64,000 nucleotides of DNA from AWTP1-13 sp963832445. Lineage in GTDB: Bacteria; Pseudomonadota; Alphaproteobacteria; Rhizobiales; Hyphomicrobiaceae. The notes under the pieces are model-generated. The model ran no database searches, was not told the origin of the DNA, and saw only the letters and a program-made list of their open reading frames with translations. Each line of letters opens with the position of its first letter. Positions within the stretch are counted from its first letter, which is position 1. The DNA lies in NCBI GenBank assembly GCA_963832445.1, contig CAWHUM010000009.1, positions 1-64,000 on the forward strand. The letters run 5' to 3'. The position numbers were made by a program, and so were the translations under genes. Shown piece by piece: positions 58,587 to 64,000 of this stretch.

Positions 58587-59000
58587 CTAGGCGGCCCTCT
58601 TTTGTGGAAGCACGTTGTTGGTTGCTTCGTCGGCTGCATGTTGCGCGGCCACAACCATCTTGTTTCCCAGCCCCGCCATGAGCTTGGTCATGGTGGTGGT
58701 CTCTTTGCCGTAGTCCTCCGCTGCCGTCTGCCAGAAATCGGTGTAGGCATGCATGATCTGTTCCGGGGTGTGGCTCGCGCTGAGCCGCTCCAGCAGACGG
58801 CGGTCTTCCTTGAGCCGGCGGCCCACGAAATTCTGCCACTCGCTGAAGATCGTCCCGAAGCCGTCATTGACCTGGGCACTGCAGGTCAACGTGCTGGCCA
58901 AGAACGGATTCCACATGCTGAAGGCTAGCCACGGAGCTAGAAAGACCTTCGATCCGTGATCCGTATTGCTTAGTAGTACGTGCGGAAAGCGGTCAGCCAC
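58587..59000 (-). CDS. Phasin family protein
   Basis: A 137-residue helical protein of the phasin type (PHB-granule-associated), with FLASTLTCSAQVNDGFGTIF, a FVGRRLKEDRRLLERLSAS helix and YTDFWQTAAEDYGKETTTM. GTG 59000 (VADRFPHVLL) is the only good start, with GGAGGTGA upstream. Its place beside CoA-transferase and phosphotransacylase genes supports a PHB link. Confidence 0.75.
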   Translation of the reverse strand: MADRFPHVLLSNTDHGSKVFLAPWLAFSMWNPFLASTLTCSAQVNDGFGTIFSEWQNFVGRRLKEDRRLLERLSASHTPEQIMHAYTDFWQTAAEDYGKETTTMTKLMAGLGNKMVVAAQHAADEATNNVLPQKRAA

Positions 59001-59156
59001 GCTTCACCTCCCTGTTCATCCTGCCACCGCATCGGGTAACCGGATTTACCCACATCACGCACAGCTAACGAACGCACTCGCCTTGCCGCAATCGGGGTAA
59101 ACCCGGAACCGGACGTAGGCTGGCGGAACCAAGCGCGGCATTGTGAGCCCCCAACT

Positions 59157-59939
59157 TCAATCGATGACGTGATAGCCGCCGTCGATGTAGAGCGTTTCGC
59201 CCGTGATCAGCTTGGCGCCGTCCATGCCGAGGAAGGCGACGGCGATGCCGACGTCGTCGACTGAGACCAGACTGCGCGACGGTGCCTTCGACTGCGCCTT
59301 CTGCAGCAGCTCCTCGAAGGCCGTGATCCCGGATGCCGCGCGGGTCCTCAGCGGACCTGGCGAGATCGCGTGCACCCTGATGCCCTTGGGCCCGAGTTCG
59401 GCCGCCAGATAGCGTGTCGCCGACTCGAGCGCGGCCTTGACCGGGCCCATCATGTTATAGTGCTCCACCACCATCTGGGAGCCGTAGTAGGTCATGGTGT
59501 AGAGCGTGCCGCCATCCTTCATCAGTGGTTCCGCAAGCTTGGCCATCCTGATGAACGACCAGCACGAGATCTCCATCGCCAGAAGAAATCCTTTCTTCGA
59601 GCAGTCGACGACGCGGCCCTGCAGATCCTCCTTCGGCGCAAAGGCGATCGAGTGCAGGCACATGTCGAGCTTGCCCCACGTCTTGTCGATCGCATCGAAC
59701 ACGGCCTCCAGCTGACCCTCCTTCTGGAGGTCGAGCGGCATGAAGATCGGCGCGCGGATTTCCTTGGCCAGTGGCTCGACGTAGGGCTTCGACTTGTCGT
59801 TGAGGTATGTCACCGCGACCTCGGCGCCGAGGGCGTGAAAGGCCTTGGCGCAGCCCCAAGCAATCGATTGGTCGTTGGCAATGCCCGTTACGAGCGCCTT
59901 CTTTCCCTTCAGCAGCGTCAGCGAAGAGATGTCCATCAT
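59157..59939 (-). CDS. fabI: Enoyl-ACP reductase, FabI type
   Basis: A 260-residue NADH-dependent enoyl-[acyl-carrier-protein] reductase for the last step of fatty-acid elongation. It has the FabI-specific GIANDQSIAWG cofactor loop (residues 19-29), and Tyr151, Tyr161 and Lys168 as the Y-x6-K catalytic set. ATG 59939 overlaps the acetate-kinase stop (ATGA). Alphaproteobacteria often carry an extra fabI with ack and pta in such a block, distinct from the housekeeping copy. This may be that second form. Confidence 0.9.
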   Translation of the reverse strand: MMDISSLTLLKGKKALVTGIANDQSIAWGCAKAFHALGAEVAVTYLNDKSKPYVEPLAKEIRAPIFMPLDLQKEGQLEAVFDAIDKTWGKLDMCLHSIAFAPKEDLQGRVVDCSKKGFLLAMEISCWSFIRMAKLAEPLMKDGGTLYTMTYYGSQMVVEHYNMMGPVKAALESATRYLAAELGPKGIRVHAISPGPLRTRAASGITAFEELLQKAQSKAPSRSLVSVDDVGIAVAFLGMDGAKLITGETLYIDGGYHVID

Positions 59940-61153
59940 GCTCGTTTCTCCATGCGCCGGGACGGGGAGCTCGCACGCAGGGCGCTGAGCGTGTGGCGCG
60001 CGATCATCTGCTCCTCGTCGGTGGGAATGACATAGCCGGCAACCCGCGACTCCTTGTGCGAGATCAGCGGCCCGCCACCGGCGTTCGCGGTGGGGTCGAG
60101 CTCGAGGCCAAGCCAGGCAAGTCGCCGCATCACCGCCTCGCGAACAGCTGGCGCGTTCTCGCCGATGCCTGCCGTGAACACGAAGCCGTCGATGCCGCTC
60201 ATCGCGGCAGCCAGCATTCCTGCAAAGAGCGCGATCCTGTGGACAAAATAGTCGAGCGCCAGCTTGGCGCGAGGATGCGTGCTGGCCAGCAGTTCCCTCA
60301 CGTCGTTGCTGATGCCCGATAGCCCCTTGAGGCCGCATTCATTGTAGAGAAATCGCTCGATGTCCTTCGCGCTCATTCCCTTCGCCGTCATCAGGTAGAG
60401 GATGACGCCGGCATCGATTTGCCCGGGGCGCGTGCCCATCGGCAGGCCATCGAGCGCCGTGAAGCCCATCGTGCTGTCCACGCTCTTTCCTGCCGAGATG
60501 GCACACATGGATGCGCCGCTGCCGAGATGCGCCACCACGACCCTGCCCTTGGCAAGGTCGGGCGCGACTTCGCTCATGCGGCCGGCGATGTATTCGTAGG
60601 AGAGCCCATGAAATCCGTAGCGGCGCACACCTTCGGCGTAGAGCGGCTCGGGGATCGCAAAGCGATCGGCGACGTCGGGATGGCCCCTATGGAAGGAGGT
60701 GTCGAAGCAGGCAACCTGCAGGAGGTTGGGTTGCCGCTCCAGTATCGCGCGGATCGGGCGGAGGTTGTTGGGCTGGTGCAAAGGCGCCAACGGCACAAAG
60801 CGTTCCAACTGGGCGAGTACCGCGTCGCTGACCACGGTGGGCGCCTTGTAGTCGGGTCCGCCGTGCACCACGCGGTGGCCGATCGCCACCGGCAGTTGCC
60901 CGCCGACCTGCCCTCGCAGCAACACGAGAACCCGGTCAAGCGCCGTGGCGACGTTGCCGACTTCAGTCGCGGTCCACGTCTCCTCGGCGATGCTCCGGCC
61001 ATCGTTGTTCTTGACCTGCATTCGAGGCCGCGTGCCGATGCCCTCGACCTGCCCCTTCAGCAGCCGCTCGAGGCGGTCGCGAACGCCAACGGCAAACAGC
61101 TGGAACTTTATGCTCGAGCTGCCGGCGTTGAGCACGAGGATGGTTTCGGTCAT
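59936..61153 (-). CDS. ackA: Acetate kinase
   Basis: A 405-residue acyl kinase transferring phosphate between acyl phosphate and ADP. Visible are the N-terminal LVLNAGSSSIKFQLF, substrate-site HRVVHGG, FDTSFH, RRYGFHGLSYEY, VVAHLGSGASMCAI and the ATP-site GIGENAPAVRE. It starts at ATG 61153, two bases after the phosphotransacylase stop. Acetate is most likely, with propionate or butyrate possible. Confidence 0.92.
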   Translation of the reverse strand: MTETILVLNAGSSSIKFQLFAVGVRDRLERLLKGQVEGIGTRPRMQVKNNDGRSIAEETWTATEVGNVATALDRVLVLLRGQVGGQLPVAIGHRVVHGGPDYKAPTVVSDAVLAQLERFVPLAPLHQPNNLRPIRAILERQPNLLQVACFDTSFHRGHPDVADRFAIPEPLYAEGVRRYGFHGLSYEYIAGRMSEVAPDLAKGRVVVAHLGSGASMCAISAGKSVDSTMGFTALDGLPMGTRPGQIDAGVILYLMTAKGMSAKDIERFLYNECGLKGLSGISNDVRELLASTHPRAKLALDYFVHRIALFAGMLAAAMSGIDGFVFTAGIGENAPAVREAVMRRLAWLGLELDPTANAGGGPLISHKESRVAGYVIPTDEEQMIARHTLSALRASSPSRRMEKRA

Positions 61154-61155
61154 GG

Positions 61156-62118
61156 CTAGGCCCGAATGGGCTGCTGCGCCCTTCGACTGTGAGCGAGCAG
61201 CATGGCCACGGCGCACGACGCCATGCGACTGCGCAGGCTGTCGGCGCGCGATGTCAGAATGATGGGCACGCGCGCACCGAGCACGATGCCGGCAGCGTCG
61301 GCTCCGGAGAGGAACGTCAGGTTCTTGGCCAGCATGTTGCCGGCCTCGAGGTCGGGAACGACGAGGATCTGCGCCTGGCCGGCGACGGGCGACTTGATGC
61401 CCTTGATGCGCGCGGCCTCCGGACTGATCGCGTTGTCGAAGGCAAGCGGGCCGTCGAGCTCGCCGCCGGTGATCTGGCCACGGTCCGCCATCTTGCACAG
61501 CGCTGCGGCTTCGATGGTGGAAGGAATGCTCGGATTCACGGTCTCCACGGCGGACAGGATGGCGACCTTGGGGACCCCAAGCCCGAGGCCTGCGTACAGG
61601 TCGATGGCGTTCTGGATGATGTCGCGCTTGGCCATCAGATCGGGCGCGATGTTGACGGCGGCATCGGTGATGAAGAGCGTATGTGGATGGTTCGGCACGT
61701 CCATGACGAAGACGTGGCTGATGCGCCGGCCGGTGCGCAGGCCCGTTTCGCGCTTGGTGACCGCGCCGAGAAGCTCATCGGAATGCAGGCTGCCCTTCAT
61801 CAGCAGCTCGGCCTTGCCCGTGCGCACGAGCTCGACCGCTTTTTCGGCCGCCTCTTGGCTGTGCGGCACGTCGACGATGTCGACGCCCTGTATGTCGAGG
61901 CCGTGCGCCTTGGCCACGCTGCAAATTCGGTCCTTCGGCCCTACCAGAATGGGGATGATGATGTTCGCTTGGGCCGCCTCCAGCGCTCCCATAAGCGAGG
62001 TCTCGTCACAGGGATGAACGACCGCGGTCGCGAGCGCCGGCAGACCCTTTGTTGCAGCCACCAGGCGCTCGTACTTTTCGTGCCGTCGCAGCTCCGTGAC
62101 GGCAGCTCTTCGGCTCAT
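61156..62118 (-). CDS. Phosphate acetyl/butyryltransferase
   Basis: A 320-residue PTA_PTB-family enzyme that converts acyl-CoA and phosphate to acyl phosphate. Typical segments are LMKGSLHSDELLGAV, VFVMDVPNHPHTLFITDAAV, NPSIPSTIEAAALCKMA and PVAGQAQILVVPDLEAGNML. Many rhizobial relatives carry an N-terminal MaoC hydratase domain, which is absent here. It is paired with acetate kinase, giving an acyl-CoA to acyl-phosphate to ATP pathway. ATG 62118 was chosen because the sequence upstream is antisense-like filler. Confidence 0.88.
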   Translation of the reverse strand: MSRRAAVTELRRHEKYERLVAATKGLPALATAVVHPCDETSLMGALEAAQANIIIPILVGPKDRICSVAKAHGLDIQGVDIVDVPHSQEAAEKAVELVRTGKAELLMKGSLHSDELLGAVTKRETGLRTGRRISHVFVMDVPNHPHTLFITDAAVNIAPDLMAKRDIIQNAIDLYAGLGLGVPKVAILSAVETVNPSIPSTIEAAALCKMADRGQITGGELDGPLAFDNAISPEAARIKGIKSPVAGQAQILVVPDLEAGNMLAKNLTFLSGADAAGIVLGARVPIILTSRADSLRSRMASCAVAMLLAHSRRAQQPIRA

Positions 62119-62171
62119 GGCGCTGGGTCCTAGTTGAGGGGGCGGGCTTTGGCGGCGCCGCTCGGCTTTAG

Positions 62172-62600
62172 TCACCACTTCAGGTACAGGGCGGCGTCGC
62201 CAGGCATGCCGCCTGGGAAGCTGATGATCTCGGCGTGGAGCTTGTAGCCGAGGGGGCGCAGCTCCTTGACGTAGAAATCGTAGGCCTTCTTGGCGAAGCC
62301 CTCGAGCGTGCTCGGCCACTCCGGGTCGGCTATGTTTATTCTTCTGCCGCCATCGCTGCAGTAAGTGCAGGGGAATGTGATGACCTGCAGCTGGTGGCTG
62401 CCTTGCTCGGCGGCAATGCGGACCGCCTTGTTGATGCGATTGATGGCTTCGGGATGTACCTCGCGCGACATGAACGCCTCGCGAAGTTCGGTGGCTTGAG
62501 CTTCTTTCCTCTCCTTGGACTGGCGCTGCACATCCATCTTCGCCATCTCGGCGTCAGATGCGATTTCCAAGAGGTCCTCGGGGCGTAACAAACCAGACAT
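62172..62600 (-). CDS. Conserved hypothetical protein
   Basis: A 142-residue protein beginning MSGLLRPEDLLEIASDAEMA, with a charged helical first half and a second half containing FPCTYCSDGG and WPSTLEGFAKKAYDFYVKEL. The CxxC pair may bind metal or form a disulfide. It lies between the DUF3141 and phosphotransacylase genes on the same strand. In-frame starts at 62600 and 62615 are both possible. No function is known. Confidence 0.65.
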   Translation of the reverse strand: MSGLLRPEDLLEIASDAEMAKMDVQRQSKERKEAQATELREAFMSREVHPEAINRINKAVRIAAEQGSHQLQVITFPCTYCSDGGRRINIADPEWPSTLEGFAKKAYDFYVKELRPLGYKLHAEIISFPGGMPGDAALYLKW

Positions 62601-62636
62601 TGCCTTTACTCGCACACGGTGGGGGTCAGGGTGATC

Positions 62637-64000
62637 TCATGCGTGCTTCGGGCCTCTGGCCGCATGGGGTGGTCGCGTCGAGCGAATCGCACCCACGTGG
62701 GTCCGCGAGTCGTCCTCGTGCTCGGGGCTGGTCTCGAAGAGAGACTCGACCTCCGCCAAGCGGGCCTTCGACACCTTGCTGCTGAGCCCGACGACTTCGA
62801 GCAACTGTCGAGCATTGCCTGTGAGGCGGGAAGCGAGCTCGGGGTCTCGCGCCAGCATGGTGGGAATGGCCTCGACCGCGCGGCGCTCGTCCAGCTGCAG
62901 CATGAAGAATTGCTCGCGCACCACGTTCTTAAAGGCTGCCAACGTAAGACCTTTTCCAGCCTCTTCCCGCATGCGCCGAAGCAGATTGAAGCCGCGCTCG
63001 TCCACGGCACCCTCCGGCATGCGGATGTAGAGCAGCGCGCGCAGCACCGCTTCGCGCGGTCCACCTTTCGCGACGCCGGCTTTCAGCTCCTCCAAGCGTT
63101 GCGCGACCAGGGCGTGGTGGGCAGTGTCTTTCCCAGGCCTGCGGCGCGCGGAGGCGTCGGACGCTTTGAGACCGACCATCGCCTGCACCAGAGGAGAACC
63201 GTAGATCGCATCGAACCATGTCTCGCAGGCGTGGTCGCGGATATCGCGATAGGCATCCAACGACGTCTCGATCCAGGTCGAAAACTGCTCTTGAGCGAGC
63301 CAGAATGCATTGTCCTTGGAGACCGGCTGGCGGTTCTCGCGCACCTTTTCGACGGACGACAGCAGCGGCTGCAAGAGCGGATTGGCGTGGGACAACATCT
63401 CGTACTGCAGCCGCAATGGGTGCGCCTCGCGCATCCACCGGGCAAAGCCCTCGTTGGCCCAATTGCGCACCCAGGGCTGGACGAACATGCGATAGAGACC
63501 GAGATTGATATCGGACACACGCGCGGCCGCGGCGAATTTGCGCTCGTCCTCCTCGTCGTTGCCGCCGAGCGCCCTGATATCGTCCAGCGTCCTGACTTCG
63601 AAGCGCACCAGATAGTCTCCGCCGATAAGATCGGCGGATGGATGGTTCGGATCCTTCGGTGTCATCACCGCTTCGTAGAGGCCCGGGGGCAGCACATCGA
63701 TGAGATCGATGTTGCTCGCGAACTGGTCGTGCTCCTTCTTGGCGACCGAACCCGAGACGAAGATGCCGAGATGGCCGATGGACTCGTGTATCGCATAGAC
63801 GATGGTCTGGCCGTGCGCCCGGATGTCGTCGACACTTTCATAGAGATCGAGGATCCAATCGAGCGCCTGCTGCGGCGGCGTGATGTTGTCTGCTTTCGAG
63901 CAAAAGACAACGATGGGCGAACGTATGTTGCGCAAGTCCACCCGCGAGCCATCTCTTGCCTGGATCTCGGCGGTGGCCAGCTTGTTGCCCACGAACAGCT
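62637..64000 (-). CDS. DUF3141 protein, N-terminus beyond the right edge
   Basis: The visible 453 codons form the C-terminal part of a DUF3141 protein. The full family is about 750-800 residues and starts with a PhaC-like alpha/beta-hydrolase fold. Here the end of that fold is visible (IVVFCSKADNITPPQQALDW, with ESIGHLGIFVSG holding the likely catalytic His), followed by helical DUF3141 sequence. The frame continues past base 64000. Neighbouring phosphotransacylase, acetate kinase, FabI and phasin genes support a role around PHB or acyl-CoA metabolism. The reaction is unproven. Confidence 0.85.
   Translation of the reverse strand, partial: LFVGNKLATAEIQARDGSRVDLRNIRSPIVVFCSKADNITPPQQALDWILDLYESVDDIRAHGQTIVYAIHESIGHLGIFVSGSVAKKEHDQFASNIDLIDVLPPGLYEAVMTPKDPNHPSADLIGGDYLVRFEVRTLDDIRALGGNDEEDERKFAAAARVSDINLGLYRMFVQPWVRNWANEGFARWMREAHPLRLQYEMLSHANPLLQPLLSSVEKVRENRQPVSKDNAFWLAQEQFSTWIETSLDAYRDIRDHACETWFDAIYGSPLVQAMVGLKASDASARRRPGKDTAHHALVAQRLEELKAGVAKGGPREAVLRALLYIRMPEGAVDERGFNLLRRMREEAGKGLTLAAFKNVVREQFFMLQLDERRAVEAIPTMLARDPELASRLTGNARQLLEVVGLSSKVSKARLAEVESLFETSPEHEDDSRTHVGAIRSTRPPHAARGPKHA

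Overview
The window is a GC-rich chromosomal segment from an alphaproteobacterium, most likely of the order Hyphomicrobiales (Rhizobiales). This is inferred from the gene content: many high-affinity ABC importers, a phasin next to a phosphotransacylase/acetate kinase/FabI/DUF3141 block, the transglutaminase/ATP-grasp/alpha-E trio, DUF4344 and DUF937 proteins, and several small secreted proteins. One tRNA (Arg, anticodon ACG) is present. I see no rRNA and no CRISPR array.

Layout. 1-1.9 kb: a broken MFS permease running in from the left edge, then an AlpA-like regulator. 2.3-4.4 kb: an orphan branched-chain-amino-acid-type binding protein divergent from an SDR dehydrogenase. 4.7-9.5 kb: ergothioneine genes egtB and egtD followed by an ATPase and a fused permease/binding protein of the OpuC/EgtUV type, with two tandem palindromic elements between the last two. 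9.7-11.3 kb: tRNA-Arg, an IS481-type insertion sequence and a truncated amidohydrolase tail. 11.6-17.0 kb: a carbohydrate-type ABC importer operon ending in a 2-hydroxyacid dehydrogenase. 17.1-23.9 kb (minus): a three-gene transglutaminase/ATP-grasp/alpha-E system. 24.4-34.2 kb: DUF937-PRC protein, small secreted proteins, a DUF4344 peptidase, a NarL-type regulator, a lone receiver, a PAS histidine kinase and a frameshifted DUF1622 gene. 34.6-38.8 kb: an arylsulfatase, small membrane proteins and a broken formylglycine-generating enzyme. 38.9-43.4 kb (minus): a PRC-barrel protein, a tyrosine-rich secreted protein and a decayed NMT1/TauABC-type importer, with a divergent TetR regulator. 44.3-50.9 kb (minus): an amidase with a complete peptide-type ABC importer. 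51.6-56.7 kb: two secreted Cys/Trp-motif proteins (one frameshifted) and a wrecked RND efflux operon. 56.8-64 kb (minus): CoA-transferase, Usp, phasin, FabI, acetate kinase, phosphotransacylase, a conserved hypothetical and the C-terminal part of a DUF3141 protein that runs off the right edge.

How the genes work together. EgtB and EgtD make the hercynine backbone and its sulfoxide, and the adjacent importer plausibly takes up ergothioneine or a related betaine. The amidase sits directly behind a peptide-type importer, suggesting uptake and hydrolysis of an amide. The right-hand block looks like a carbon-overflow/PHB-associated operon interconverting acyl-CoA, acyl-phosphate and acetoacetyl-CoA pools.

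Reading-frame breaks are not spread evenly. They concentrate at 0-1.6, 33.8-42 and 51.6-56.7 kb, while 11.6-24 and 42.5-51 kb contain long uninterrupted genes, including one of 1,084 codons. This argues for local gene decay, although uncorrected indels in the assembly cannot be excluded from the sequence alone.
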